This document shows positions 1 to 8,510 of a stretch of 64,000 nucleotides of DNA, in pieces. Made by a program: the position numbers and the translations under genes. The notes below the pieces were generated by a model. The model had not been told where the DNA came from and ran no database searches. It worked only from the letters and a program-made list of their open reading frames with translations. The stretch is taken from the NCBI GenBank assembly GCA_017554325.1, contig JAFZIP010000001.1, forward strand, positions 1 through 64,000, given 5' to 3'. Source of the stretch: Bacteroidales bacterium. Lineage in GTDB: Bacteria; Bacteroidota; Bacteroidia; Bacteroidales; WCHB1-69. Position 1 is the first letter of the stretch, and every line of letters begins with the position of its first letter.

Positions 1-53
1 AACATTGAACTTTGAACTTTGAACTTTGAACTCTAAACTCTAACCATTAAACT
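1..53. repeat. AT-rich tandem repeat at left edge
   Basis: Several copies of the 7-mer TTTGAAC run into CTCTAAA-type units and continue into the stop codon of the next gene. Similar units occur at 16081-16145 and 27572-27624, so this is an intergenic repeat family in this genome. It is cut by the window edge. Confidence 0.7.
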
Positions 54-1172
54 CTAAACCCTCACTTGTTCGGTTATATATTGGATTTGGTCGGGGGTGA
101 GTTCGGTGTGCATGGGAAGGGAGAGTACCTCTTTGGAGAGGGTTTCGGAGAAGGGGAAGTCGCCTTCGTGGTAGCCGAGGTTACGGTAGGCGGCCTGCAA
201 GTGCAACGGTAGGGGGTAATAGACCATCGTGGGGATGCCGGCGCCGGCCAGCTGTTGCCGCAGGTTGTCGCGGTGCTCCGGAGCCACGCGAAGGGTGTAT
301 TGGTGGTAGGTATGCGTAGAATAGGAAGTCTTGGCGGGCGTGACGACGCCGGGGCAGTCGGCCAGTGCCTCATCGTAAAGGCGGGCGGCGCGCTGCCGTG
401 CGTGGATGTAGTCGGTGAGATGGCGCAGCTTGACACTCAGCACGGCAGCCTGCAGCGTGTCAAGGCGCGAGTTGATGCCGATGTGGTCGTAGTAGTATTT
501 CTGCGACATGCCGTGGCTGGCGATGCTGCGCATAGCTGCAGCCAACTCGTCAGAGTTGGTGAGCGCCGCGCCGCCGTCGCCGAAGCAGCCCAGGTTCTTG
601 GTGGGGAAGAAGGAGGTGCAACCGATGTCGCCCATGGTGCCGGCCTGATGCACGGAGCCGTCGGAGAAGGTGACCTCCGCGCCGAGGGCCTGGCAGGCAT
701 CCTCAATCACAAAGAGGTTGCGATGGCGCGCGACGGCCAGTATGCGCTCCATATCGGCGCACTGCCCGAACAGGTGCACGGGCAGTATGGCCTTGGTGCG
801 CGGGGTAATGGCCTGTACCAGTTGGTCCACATCCATGTTGAAGGTGTCGGGACGCACGTCCACCAGCACGGGTTTGAGACCGAGGATGGCGATCACTTCG
901 AGCGTCGATACGAAGGTGAAGGGCACGGTGATGACCTCGTCGCCAGGGCGGAGGTCCAGCGCGCGCAGGGCGAGGTGGAGGGCGTCGGTGCCGTTGGCGC
1001 AGGTGACGGCGTGGCGCGCGCCCGCGTAGCGGGCAAGGTCTTCGGCGAAGACCTGGACCTCCGGCCCATTGATGTAGTGGGCCTCCGCGAGCACCTTGCC
1101 GACGGCCGCGTCAATCTCCTCTTTGATATGTGCATATTGACCTTGCAGGTCAACCATTTGGATGGGTTTCAT
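54..1172 (-). CDS. DegT/DnrJ/EryC1/StrS-family PLP-dependent sugar aminotransferase
   Basis: This 372-residue protein belongs to the fold-type I aminotransferases that put an amino group on keto sugars bound to a nucleotide, usually for O-antigen, capsule or glycan precursors. The PLP-binding lysine is K192 in the SFFPTKNLGCFGDGG segment, and D158 in VIEDACQ should contact the pyridine nitrogen. Length and the start MKPIQMVDLQGQY fit the family. I chose the ATG at 1172 because the reading frame can extend three codons only through a TTG. A TATTTTTG promoter element lies 20 bases upstream. The gene is GC-rich, unlike the next two. The exact sugar substrate cannot be read from the sequence. Confidence 0.9.
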   Translation of the reverse strand: MKPIQMVDLQGQYAHIKEEIDAAVGKVLAEAHYINGPEVQVFAEDLARYAGARHAVTCANGTDALHLALRALDLRPGDEVITVPFTFVSTLEVIAILGLKPVLVDVRPDTFNMDVDQLVQAITPRTKAILPVHLFGQCADMERILAVARHRNLFVIEDACQALGAEVTFSDGSVHQAGTMGDIGCTSFFPTKNLGCFGDGGAALTNSDELAAAMRSIASHGMSQKYYYDHIGINSRLDTLQAAVLSVKLRHLTDYIHARQRAARLYDEALADCPGVVTPAKTSYSTHTYHQYTLRVAPEHRDNLRQQLAGAGIPTMVYYPLPLHLQAAYRNLGYHEGDFPFSETLSKEVLSLPMHTELTPDQIQYITEQVRV

Positions 1173-1191
1173 AATCTTCAAAAAAGCCGTG

Positions 1192-1199
1192 CAAAAATA
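1192..1199 (-). promoter_or_regulatory. TAnnTTTG promoter element for the aminotransferase
   Basis: TATTTTTG on the minus strand, 20 bases before the ATG at 1172, matches the Bacteroidota -7 consensus TAnnTTTG. No clear -33 box is claimed. Confidence 0.6.
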
Positions 1200-1228
1200 G
1201 GATAAATTTTTCTATTCCTAAAATTTAC

Positions 1229-1236
1229 TATCTTTG
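1229..1236 (+). promoter_or_regulatory. TAnnTTTG promoter element for the restriction-modification pair
   Basis: TATCTTTG stands 23 bases before the methyltransferase ATG at 1260 and is divergent from the aminotransferase promoter. Confidence 0.6.
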
Positions 1237-1259
1237 CCCCGCGAAAAAAAGTATGGAGT

Positions 1260-2189
1260 ATGAACGGTTCAACACCACATATAGTACAATATCAAGGTTC
1301 AAAGCGGATGCTTGCACCGAAGATATTGCCTTATATGCCGAAACATTTTTCCCGTTTGGTTGAACCTTTTGCCGGTATGGCGGCTATTTCCATTGCTGCG
1401 GCAAAACAAGACAGGGCCAACTCATACGTCATCAACGACGTGAACGGAGCTGTTGTTGACATTTTACAAATGGCCATAGAATCTCCGTCCAAACTTTACG
1501 AAGAGTATCGAAAGGTATGGCTGTCCCAATTCGACTATCCTGAAGGTCACGTCAATCATTTCTATAAAATCCGCGATGAGTACAATAACGGGGACAGATC
1601 TGCTGCAAAAATGCTATACCTTATCGCACGATGTGTGAAGGGCTCTATCCGATACGACAACAACGGTAAATTCAACCAATCACCCGATAAACGAAGAAAC
1701 GGCACTTCACCTAACACCTTGAAACAGAACATAGAGGCTATTTCTTATTTTTTGAAAGACCGCACATCGTTTTTCTCTGTTGATTACCATGACATTCTTG
1801 ACATGACGATCCCCGGTGATATTGTCTATTTGGACCCTCCATATCAGGGAACTTCCAATGTCAGAGACAGTCGCTATATTTCAGGTGTTGATTTTAACGA
1901 CTTTGTCAAAGCCATTGAACACCTTAACAAAAAAAATGTTGATTTTATCATTAGTTACGATGGAAGTTGCGGTGACAAACAGTATGGTAAAGAACTTCCC
2001 AAGGAATTAGAATTAGAAAAGGTGTTGCTCAATGCAGGATGGTCAAGCCAAAGCATTCTTTTAGGTAAAAGAGAGACAACTTTTGAGGCTCTATATATCA
2101 GCAGAGGCTTGCAACAAAGAACTCCCGTTACACATACGTTCCATCCCGAACATATTCAGTATTCTTTATTTAACCCCGTCACAGCATGA
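1260..2189 (+). CDS. D12-class DNA N6-adenine methyltransferase of a putative type II R-M unit
   Basis: The 309-residue protein has the layout of Dam/DpnM-type adenine methyltransferases: a QYQGSKRMLAPKI start (residues 10-22), the SAM-binding motif FAGMAAISIAAA (37-48) and the catalytic DPPY at 192-195. Family members methylate the N6 position of adenine in a short duplex site. It overlaps the downstream HNH nuclease gene by 4 bases (ATGA), which argues for translational coupling. The two genes are visibly more AT-rich than the flanking aminotransferase and DUF1015 genes, suggesting horizontal acquisition. The recognition site cannot be read from sequence. An orphan regulatory methylase is possible, but the tightly coupled nuclease favours restriction-modification. 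Confidence 0.88.
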   Translation: MNGSTPHIVQYQGSKRMLAPKILPYMPKHFSRLVEPFAGMAAISIAAAKQDRANSYVINDVNGAVVDILQMAIESPSKLYEEYRKVWLSQFDYPEGHVNHFYKIRDEYNNGDRSAAKMLYLIARCVKGSIRYDNNGKFNQSPDKRRNGTSPNTLKQNIEAISYFLKDRTSFFSVDYHDILDMTIPGDIVYLDPPYQGTSNVRDSRYISGVDFNDFVKAIEHLNKKNVDFIISYDGSCGDKQYGKELPKELELEKVLLNAGWSSQSILLGKRETTFEALYISRGLQQRTPVTHTFHPEHIQYSLFNPVTA

Positions 2190-2890
2190 AATTATCAAAA
2201 AAAACACTCGACAAATTGAATGCTGTAACTGCTAAAAGACCACGAACGGTCATACAGCATATCCTTAAGCACGGCTATATTACAACTGAAGAATTAGAAA
2301 ATTTGTACGGGTATAAACATGCGCCAAGAGCCGCTCGTGATGTTAGGGAGCAGGGCATTCCGCTTGAAACGTATCGGGTACAATCATCTGATGGGAAAAG
2401 TATCAGTGCCTACAAATTCGGCGATTTGAAAAAAATAGGCAACAATGTTTCAAAAGAAAAAGGACGGACAGTTCTTTCTAAAACATTAAAGTCAGCCTTG
2501 ATTGAAAAGTATGGAGCAAAATGTTTTATTTATGCCCAGCCTCTGGATGAACGTCTCCTTCAAATCGACCATAGGATTCCATACGAGATCGGGGGCGAAC
2601 AATCAAACAACATTGAACACTACATGCTACTTTCCCCCTCTGCCAATAGAGCCAAGTCATGGTCGTGTGAGCATTGTCCCAATTGGGAAATGAAGAACCG
2701 TGATTTCTGCGTCGGTTGCTTTTGGGCTTCACCTGAATCATATACACATATTGCAGGCAAAGAACAGAGGCAGATCATCATCACATTCACAGGTAATGAG
2801 ATTGAAGATTATAATAAACTCATTGAACTTGTTGGCAACAACAAAGCAGAAGAAACAATAAAAGAATTGATCAAAGGATATATAAATTAA
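2186..2890 (+). CDS. HNH endonuclease with N-terminal winged helix and Cys4 zinc site, likely the cognate restriction enzyme
   Basis: A 234-residue protein. Residues about 18-65 look like a winged helix-turn-helix for DNA binding. The centre carries an HNH-like core: IDHRIPYEIGGE (D128, H129 as the metal/base residues), N141/N142, and S-A-N further on. A CEHC...CVGC pair (C161, C164, C175, C178) probably holds a structural zinc. HNH enzymes cut DNA with one metal ion. Its start overlaps the stop of the adenine methyltransferase, and both share one promoter, so I infer a type II restriction enzyme. No specific named enzyme was recognised. Low GC content matches the methyltransferase. Confidence 0.75.
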   Translation: MKLSKKTLDKLNAVTAKRPRTVIQHILKHGYITTEELENLYGYKHAPRAARDVREQGIPLETYRVQSSDGKSISAYKFGDLKKIGNNVSKEKGRTVLSKTLKSALIEKYGAKCFIYAQPLDERLLQIDHRIPYEIGGEQSNNIEHYMLLSPSANRAKSWSCEHCPNWEMKNRDFCVGCFWASPESYTHIAGKEQRQIIITFTGNEIEDYNKLIELVGNNKAEETIKELIKGYIN

Positions 2891-2908
2891 CATTAAACAC
2901 AACCAACT

Positions 2909-4174
2909 ATGAGTATCATCAAACCTTTCAGAGGCTTCCGTCCTCCCCAATCCATCGTTGAAAAACTCGCTTCCCGTCCGTACGACGTGCTGAACTCCGC
3001 AGAAGCACGCAAGGAATGCGAAGGCAACCCCTACAGCCTGCTCCACGTGACCAAGGCCGAAATCGACCTTCCCGAAGGCACCGACGAGCACTCTCTCGAA
3101 GTCTATCTCCAAGTGGTGAAAAACTACAACAGCTTCAAAGACTATGGCTGGCTTGTACAGGACAAGGAGGAAAAACTCTACATCTACGCCCAGAGCATGA
3201 ACCCCACTGATCCCAACGCACACTGGCAGTACGGCATCGTGGCTTGCGCCTACAGCGAGGATTACGTGAACAAAATCATCAAGAAACATGAGCTCACCCG
3301 CAAGGATAAAGAGGAAGACCGCATGAAACACGTGCGCATCACCAACGCCAACGTGGAGCCAGTGTTCTTCGCCTACCCTGCCGTGGCCCGCATCGATGAA
3401 ATCGTGGCTTCCGTCACCGCACAGAAACCCATCTACGACTTCATCGCCAAGGAAGACGGCTTCGGACACCGCTTCTGGGTTATCGACGACCGCAAGCTCA
3501 TCGACGAGCTCGTTGAACTCTTCGCCACCAAGGTTCCCGCCATGTACATCGCCGACGGTCACCACCGCAGCGCTGCCGCCGCACTCGTGGGACAGGAGAA
3601 GAAGGAACACAACCCGAACCACACCGGCAAAGAGGAGTACAACTACTTCATGACGGTGATCTTCCCGGACAACCAACTCAACATCATCGACTACAACCGC
3701 GTGGTGAAAGACCTCAACGGCCTCAGCAAGGAACAGTTCCTCGCCGCCGTGGCTGAAACCTACACCGTGGAAGACATGGGTACCGAGATTTACAAACCTG
3801 CCAAACTGCACGAGTTCAGCATGTATCTCGACGGTCACTGGTACAAGATGAACGCCAAGCCGGGCACGTTCAACGACAACGACCCCATCGGCGTGCTGGA
3901 TGTCACCATCCTCAGCAACCTCGTCTTGGACAAGATTCTGGGTATCAAGGATCTCCGTACCGACAAGCGCATCGACTTCGTGGGCGGTATCCGCGGTCTC
4001 GGCGAACTGAAACGCCGTGTGGACAATGGCGAGATGAAAGTGGCTTTCGCCCTGTATCCCGTCTCCATGCAGCAGATCATCGACATCGCCGACACGGGCA
4101 ACATCATGCCTCCCAAGACCACCTGGTTCGAGCCGAAGCTCCGTTCCGGTCTGGTTATTCATGAATTAGCATAA
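2909..4174 (+). CDS. DUF1015 family protein
   Basis: The 421-residue soluble protein matches the DUF1015 family in length and in two hallmarks: the N-terminal RPYDVLNSAEA segment (residues 23-33) and the DGHHRSAAAA motif (216-225). The biochemical role of the family is not settled as far as I know; in Bacteroidota it is often found near serine biosynthesis genes, but none is present here. It follows the nuclease gene after 18 bases and precedes a glycosyltransferase by 15, so the three could be read together, although the sharp jump in GC content suggests that the restriction genes were inserted upstream of it. Confidence 0.85.
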   Translation: MSIIKPFRGFRPPQSIVEKLASRPYDVLNSAEARKECEGNPYSLLHVTKAEIDLPEGTDEHSLEVYLQVVKNYNSFKDYGWLVQDKEEKLYIYAQSMNPTDPNAHWQYGIVACAYSEDYVNKIIKKHELTRKDKEEDRMKHVRITNANVEPVFFAYPAVARIDEIVASVTAQKPIYDFIAKEDGFGHRFWVIDDRKLIDELVELFATKVPAMYIADGHHRSAAAALVGQEKKEHNPNHTGKEEYNYFMTVIFPDNQLNIIDYNRVVKDLNGLSKEQFLAAVAETYTVEDMGTEIYKPAKLHEFSMYLDGHWYKMNAKPGTFNDNDPIGVLDVTILSNLVLDKILGIKDLRTDKRIDFVGGIRGLGELKRRVDNGEMKVAFALYPVSMQQIIDIADTGNIMPPKTTWFEPKLRSGLVIHELA

Positions 4175-4189
4175 GCATAATATAGTACA

Positions 4190-5122
4190 ATGTTCAAGGT
4201 TCCTGTATTGCTCGTCCTTTACAATAGGATTGAGGAAACACACAAAGTATTCCAGATTCTGCGCACCGTACAGCCCACAACGCTGTACGTGGCCGGCGAC
4301 GGCCCGAAGCCAGACAACACGCTTGACCGGGCTCATGTCTATCAGGCGCAAAGTGTCATCCAGCCTGAATGGCCTTGCCAGGTACACCATCTGTGGCAGG
4401 AAAACCATCTGGGCAAGTCCAAGATGATCGAGACCGCCATCAAGTGGTTTTTCAGTCAGGAAGAGGAGGGCATCATCCTTTTCGACGACACCCTACCCAG
4501 CTACGACTTCTTCCCCTATTGCGAAGAGTTGCTGAGCAAATACAGGAACGATGAACGTGTATATAGCATCGGGGGCACCTATTTGCGGCACCGGAGCCGC
4601 AAACGCTACCCCAAGCGGATCAAGAAAGGCGGAAGTTCCTACTTCTTCTCCGCATACGCCGCCACCTGGGGGTTCGCCACCTGGCGCAACCGGATGAACG
4701 ACTTCACCCTCTCCATGGATGGCTACGACAGCGCCGATTTTGAGAAGATTCTGGAGCCATACATGCACAAACAGAATCACAAAAACTATTGGAAACGGCG
4801 ATTCGAGAGCATCAAGAAGACCAACGCCTACTATTGGGACTACCAATACAACCTGCACATCTGGGCGCACAAGGGCATCTGCATCACGCCCTACCTGAAC
4901 CTGACCACCAATATCGGGTTCAAGGAGAAGAACAACCAGCGCAAACTGCGTCGGCTCAAACGGAACGCCTACCCCATCATGCCGCTTGTCCATCCTGACG
5001 AAATCGTGCAGAACAACAAAGAGGACAAATATATGTTCCGGCACATCTTCAAAAGGGCCTATCTGTACCTTTTCCGCGACTGGTTGAAGGAAATTCTGCC
5101 CAATAAAAACAATTTGGACTGA
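4190..5122 (+). CDS. Glycosyltransferase-like nucleotide-sugar transferase (HlpA-type, GT-A fold)
   Basis: A 310-residue protein with a GT-A type start, PVLLVLYNRIEETHKV, an HLGKSKMIETAIKWFF segment and an IILFDDTLPSYDFF motif whose D99-D100 would be the metal-binding DxD-like site. An AATWGFATWRNR segment further on is typical of proteins annotated as hemolytic protein HlpA-like transferases. Most relatives read EDDxxP where this has DDTLP, so the metal site is slightly unusual. There is no signal peptide, so it should act on the cytoplasmic side of the membrane on a lipid-linked glycan. Donor and acceptor are unknown. It closely follows the DUF1015 gene. Confidence 0.75.
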   Translation: MFKVPVLLVLYNRIEETHKVFQILRTVQPTTLYVAGDGPKPDNTLDRAHVYQAQSVIQPEWPCQVHHLWQENHLGKSKMIETAIKWFFSQEEEGIILFDDTLPSYDFFPYCEELLSKYRNDERVYSIGGTYLRHRSRKRYPKRIKKGGSSYFFSAYAATWGFATWRNRMNDFTLSMDGYDSADFEKILEPYMHKQNHKNYWKRRFESIKKTNAYYWDYQYNLHIWAHKGICITPYLNLTTNIGFKEKNNQRKLRRLKRNAYPIMPLVHPDEIVQNNKEDKYMFRHIFKRAYLYLFRDWLKEILPNKNNLD

Positions 5123-5149
5123 CAACCGCATATTCTTCAAAAAAAAGTG

Positions 5150-5157
5150 TATTTTTG
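5150..5157 (+). promoter_or_regulatory. TAnnTTTG promoter element for the TPR-ribH-fmt operon
   Basis: TATTTTTG stands 27 bases before the ATG at 5185, after the stop of the glycosyltransferase. Confidence 0.6.
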
Positions 5158-5184
5158 CGCCCTCAAAAAAACAGATAAAAAATT

Positions 5185-5889
5185 ATGGCAAATAACGAGA
5201 AATTAGGCTCTAAGAAAATGGAGCAAGAAGCTGAAAAAGAAAATTTCGTAACCAGAACGCTGGAATTTTTCAACAAATATCAAAACATTATCTACGGTGT
5301 TATCATTGGCCTGTTGGTTATCGCATGTGCCATCATCGCGTTCAACAGATTCTACATCCAGAAGAAGAACGCCGAGGCTTCCGCACAGATCGTGCGCCCC
5401 ATCAGCCTGTTCATGTTGGGCGACACCACCTCTTTGAACCTCGCTTTGGAAGGTGATGACGAAAACGACGGTTTCCTCACCATCGCCAACGGTTACAAAC
5501 TCACCAGCACTGCCAACACCGCCAACTACTATGCCGGTCTTACCTACTTGAAATTAGGTCAGAAAGACGAAGCCATGGATTATCTCAAGAAATTCAAAAA
5601 GAAAGAGGATGTGCTGTGGTATGCTTGCCAGATGACTATTGGTGATCTGTACGATGACCAAGGCGACGAGTCCAACGCCATCAAGTATTATGAAAAGGCT
5701 TCCAAGAGCAAAGATCCGCTCTTCACCCCGACTGCACTGTTCAAACTGGGACAGATGTATGAAAGACAGGAGAAATGGAACGAGGCTCTGAAGGCATACA
5801 AAGAGATCGAGAAGAGATTCTATGCTGAATACAACAAGATGAGCATCGCCCAATATGTGGAGCGTGCCCAATCCAAAGTTTCCAAATAA
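5185..5889 (+). CDS. Membrane-anchored tetratricopeptide repeat protein (YfgM-like)
   Basis: This 234-residue protein has a charged cytoplasmic start, one membrane segment at about residues 38-58 (IIYGVIIGLLVIACAIIAF) and then TPR helices, for example ANYYAGLTYLKLGQKDEAMDY and ALFKLGQMYERQEKWNEAL. The layout resembles YfgM-type proteins, which expose TPRs outside the membrane and help envelope protein folding; that role is an inference here. Its stop and the ribH start overlap by one base (TAATG), so it leads an operon with ribH and fmt. A TATTTTTG element lies just upstream. Confidence 0.8.
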   Translation: MANNEKLGSKKMEQEAEKENFVTRTLEFFNKYQNIIYGVIIGLLVIACAIIAFNRFYIQKKNAEASAQIVRPISLFMLGDTTSLNLALEGDDENDGFLTIANGYKLTSTANTANYYAGLTYLKLGQKDEAMDYLKKFKKKEDVLWYACQMTIGDLYDDQGDESNAIKYYEKASKSKDPLFTPTALFKLGQMYERQEKWNEALKAYKEIEKRFYAEYNKMSIAQYVERAQSKVSK

Positions 5890-6386
5890 TGACTGAAAAG
5901 AAGAAAAATTTATCAGAGTTCGCTCCTTTTAAATTTAATTCTGCTCAAAACATAAGAATCGGTATTGTGGTCAGTGAATGGAACGACCACATTACCGATT
6001 CTCTTTTACATGGGGCACTGGAGTCGTTAAATGAGCAGAATATTCCACAGGACAACATCCTTGTGTATCGCGTGCCCGGCAGTTACGAGCTGCCCTCCGG
6101 CGCCGACATGCTGTTCCGCATGGCCAACGTGGATGCCGTCATCTGCATCGGATGCATCATCCAAGGGGAGACGCGCCACTTTGAGTTCATCGCCCAGGCA
6201 GTGGCCAAGGGCATCATGGACGTGGGCCTGAAACACGGCAAGCCCGCCATCTTCAGCGTGCTCACCTGCGACACCATGCAGCAGGCCGAGGACCGCGCCG
6301 GCGGCAAGCACGGCAACAAGGGTGTGGAAGGCGCCGTGACCTGCATGAAGATGATTGATCTGCAAAGACAACTTAACAACAAATAA
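5889..6386 (+). CDS. ribH: 6,7-dimethyl-8-ribityllumazine synthase
   Basis: A 165-residue enzyme of riboflavin synthesis that condenses 5-amino-6-ribitylamino-uracil with 3,4-dihydroxy-2-butanone 4-phosphate. The family marks are visible: VVSEWND near residue 30, VPGSYELP (62-69), and GCIIQGETRHFEF with the general-acid histidine H97. Length is normal. It lies one base into the stop codon of the TPR gene and eight bases ahead of fmt, so the three are probably co-transcribed. No FMN riboswitch was seen upstream. Confidence 0.96.
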   Translation: MTEKKKNLSEFAPFKFNSAQNIRIGIVVSEWNDHITDSLLHGALESLNEQNIPQDNILVYRVPGSYELPSGADMLFRMANVDAVICIGCIIQGETRHFEFIAQAVAKGIMDVGLKHGKPAIFSVLTCDTMQQAEDRAGGKHGNKGVEGAVTCMKMIDLQRQLNNK

Positions 6387-6394
6387 TAACAGCC

Positions 6395-7348
6395 ATGAGA
6401 GTAGTATTCATGGGCACTCCGGAGTTCGCCGTCACCATCCTCGACCGCATTATCCAAGAGGGGCATGAGGTAGCGGGTGTGGTCACCACGCCCGACAAGC
6501 CTGCGGGCCGCGGGCAGCGCATGCATATATCGGACGTGAAAAGATATGCGCTGGAACACAATCTCTTTCTGATGCAACCCGAAAAGATGAAGGACGAGAC
6601 CTTCGTCGCGCAACTCCAGTCACTGAACGCTGACGTATTTGTGGTAGTCGCCTTCCGAATGCTGCCCAAGGTGGTCTATTCCATGCCGCCGAAGGGCACG
6701 TTCAATGTGCACGCCTCGCTATTGCCGCAATACCGGGGCGCCGCGCCCATCCAATGGGCCGTCATCAACGGGGAAACGGAAACCGGTGTCACCACCTTCC
6801 TGCTCGACGAGCACACCGACACAGGAGCCATCCTCCGACAGACTGCCGTGGAGATTACGCGCGAGGACACTGCGGGAACACTGCATGACAAACTCATGTA
6901 TGCCGGCGCGGACATTGCCGTGGAAACCTTACACGATTTGGAGTCTGGAAACTACACACCCCTGCCACAGGCGGAAATCGCGGAGCTGAAACCCGCCCCG
7001 AAAATCTTCAAGGAGGATATGCTCATCAACTGGGAGGACGACGCTGAGAACATCTACAACAAAATCCGCGGACTCTCCCCCTACCCTGCCGCATTCTCCA
7101 GAATCCAGTTCAACGGCAACGCTCCCAGGACCCTCTCACTGAAAATCCTGGGGTGCGAAATCACGGACATCAAAAGTTGTAAAGAGCCTGGAAATATCAC
7201 CATTAAGAATGACAAACAGCTGCTCATTTCCACCAAAACCCGCGACATTTCTGTCAAAACCTTACAATTAGAAGGCAAAAAACCGATGGATGTGAAAAAT
7301 TTTCTGCTTGGTTTCAGATATATTGATTACACTTTATTTTTATTTTAG
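6395..7348 (+). CDS. fmt: Methionyl-tRNA formyltransferase
   Basis: A 317-residue enzyme that formylates the initiator Met-tRNA using 10-formyltetrahydrofolate. The Rossmann-like N-terminal domain starts MRVVFMGTPEFA. The catalytic triad of the family is present as N104 and H106 in FNVHASLLPQYRGAAP and D142 in DEHTDTGAI. The C-terminal OB-type domain follows from about residue 205 (FKEDMLINWEDDAENIYNKIRGLSPYP). It is the last gene of the TPR-ribH-fmt run. Confidence 0.96.
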   Translation: MRVVFMGTPEFAVTILDRIIQEGHEVAGVVTTPDKPAGRGQRMHISDVKRYALEHNLFLMQPEKMKDETFVAQLQSLNADVFVVVAFRMLPKVVYSMPPKGTFNVHASLLPQYRGAAPIQWAVINGETETGVTTFLLDEHTDTGAILRQTAVEITREDTAGTLHDKLMYAGADIAVETLHDLESGNYTPLPQAEIAELKPAPKIFKEDMLINWEDDAENIYNKIRGLSPYPAAFSRIQFNGNAPRTLSLKILGCEITDIKSCKEPGNITIKNDKQLLISTKTRDISVKTLQLEGKKPMDVKNFLLGFRYIDYTLFLF

Positions 7349-7441
7349 TGTAATTTTAATTGGAATGTAGATTTCTTGTAAACAGGCATAGTTAAAAAAC
7401 ACACATAATGAAAAAAGGCATGTAATATCTGCAATTTCTAT

Positions 7442-7449
7442 TAACTTTG
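7442..7449 (+). promoter_or_regulatory. TAnnTTTG promoter element for the HU gene
   Basis: TAACTTTG lies 41 bases before the HU ATG at 7491. Confidence 0.55.
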
Positions 7450-7490
7450 CCGTCACAAAAACGTATTAACCTTATTAAACCTTAAAAGTT

Positions 7491-7754
7491 ATGAATAAAA
7501 GCGAATTAATCAATGCAATGGCTGAAAAAGCCGGTTTGACAAAAGTTCAAGCTAAAAACGCTCTCGACGCTTTCATGTGCGCAACGGGCAAAACCCTCAA
7601 AGAAGGTGGCAAGCTTTCCTTGGTTGGCTTCGGTACTTTCGAAGTGAAAGAACGTGCCAAGAGAAAAGGTCACAACCCCAGAACCAACAAGGCTATCACC
7701 ATCCCCGCCAAGAAAGTTGTCAAATTCAAACCGGGTGCTGGCTTGAAATTCTAA
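7491..7754 (+). CDS. HU-family histone-like DNA-binding protein
   Basis: An 87-residue HU/IHF-family protein that binds and bends DNA as a dimer. It begins MNKSELINAMAEKAGLTK and contains the GFGTFEVKERAKRKGHNPRT arm region, followed by IPAKKVVKFKPGAGL, all typical of HU. It stands alone between its own promoter element at 7442-7449 and an intrinsic terminator at 7776-7804, so it is a single-gene unit. Confidence 0.95.
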   Translation: MNKSELINAMAEKAGLTKVQAKNALDAFMCATGKTLKEGGKLSLVGFGTFEVKERAKRKGHNPRTNKAITIPAKKVVKFKPGAGLKF

Positions 7755-7775
7755 TTTCGAACCATTGTCAATATA

Positions 7776-7804
7776 AAAAAGCCCTTGAATCAAGGGCTTT
7801 TTTT
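7776..7804 (+). terminator. Intrinsic terminator after the HU gene
   Basis: The stem GCCCTTG / CAAGGGC (7781-7787 and 7791-7797) has a 3-base loop, is preceded by A-rich and followed by T-rich sequence, and sits 22 bases past the HU stop. Confidence 0.9.
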
Positions 7805-7817
7805 AATTTTTCAAAAC

Positions 7818-8510
7818 ATGATGCAAATAGAAGATTCTGAAAAACGCCGGGCGCTGATCGCGCATCTGGAACAATTCGTCACTGACACAAGAAAAGAGCG
7901 TTTGGAAGAGGTGCTTGCCAACCGCACGCGCCACGTGACCGTGGTGCTGGAGGACCTGTATCAGACGCAGAACATCAGCGCAGTGATGCGTAGCTGCGAG
8001 TGTTACGGCATCCAGGACGCGTACATTGTGGAAAACCGCAACGAATTTGAGATCCACAAGGACATCAGCATGGGGGCCGACAAGTGGCTCACGCTGCACC
8101 ACTACCCGCACGCGGAGCACAACATGAAGCAGTGCATCGACGACCTGCACGCGAAGGGCTACACGGTGGTGGCCACCTTGCCCGACGAGAAGAAAACCAC
8201 CATTCAGGATCTGCCCATTGACCGGAAAACAGCCTTTTTGTTCGGCACGGAGCTCACCGGGCTCTCGGAAGAAGCCGTGCGATACGCCGACTGCAATGCT
8301 TTGATACCGATGTACGGGTTCACGGAGAGTTTCAACATCTCCAACTCGGCGGCCATCATCCTTTCCCACTTTTCAGAACGGCTACGCCATTCGGATGTGG
8401 ATTGGCGTCTGAGCGAAGAGGAACGTGAAATATTGTATTTCGACTGGTTGCAGAAGAGTGTGCGCGACCCGGAGGGCATCATCCGGCATTATCTGGCAAC
8501 ACACCCATAG
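7818..8510 (+). CDS. SpoU/TrmH-family RNA 2'-O-ribose methyltransferase
   Basis: A 230-residue SPOUT methyltransferase. Visible motifs are the NISAVMRSCECYGIQDAY segment (motif 1 region), FLFGTELTGLSEEAV (motif 2) and MYGFTESFNISNSAAI (motif 3), which form the trefoil knot that binds SAM. It resembles TrmH, the tRNA Gm18 methyltransferase, but could modify another RNA. I chose the ATG at 7818. The frame is open back to 7785, but that start falls inside the terminator hairpin of the HU gene. Its 3' end overlaps the convergent pnuC gene by 32 bases. Confidence 0.88.
   Translation: MMQIEDSEKRRALIAHLEQFVTDTRKERLEEVLANRTRHVTVVLEDLYQTQNISAVMRSCECYGIQDAYIVENRNEFEIHKDISMGADKWLTLHHYPHAEHNMKQCIDDLHAKGYTVVATLPDEKKTTIQDLPIDRKTAFLFGTELTGLSEEAVRYADCNALIPMYGFTESFNISNSAAIILSHFSERLRHSDVDWRLSEEEREILYFDWLQKSVRDPEGIIRHYLATHP

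Noticed and set aside
255..1205. A 316-codon plus-strand frame opposite the aminotransferase
   Set aside because: It mirrors a GC-rich gene with an intact PLP site, and its own translation has no known motif.
2738..4162. A 474-codon minus-strand frame opposite the DUF1015 gene
   Set aside because: It lies antisense to a protein with recognisable motifs; the translation is Val/His/Phe-rich and shows no domain.
7785..7817. Upstream start for the SpoU-family methyltransferase
   Set aside because: The ATG lies inside the terminator hairpin of the HU gene, so it would not be translated from a normal transcript.
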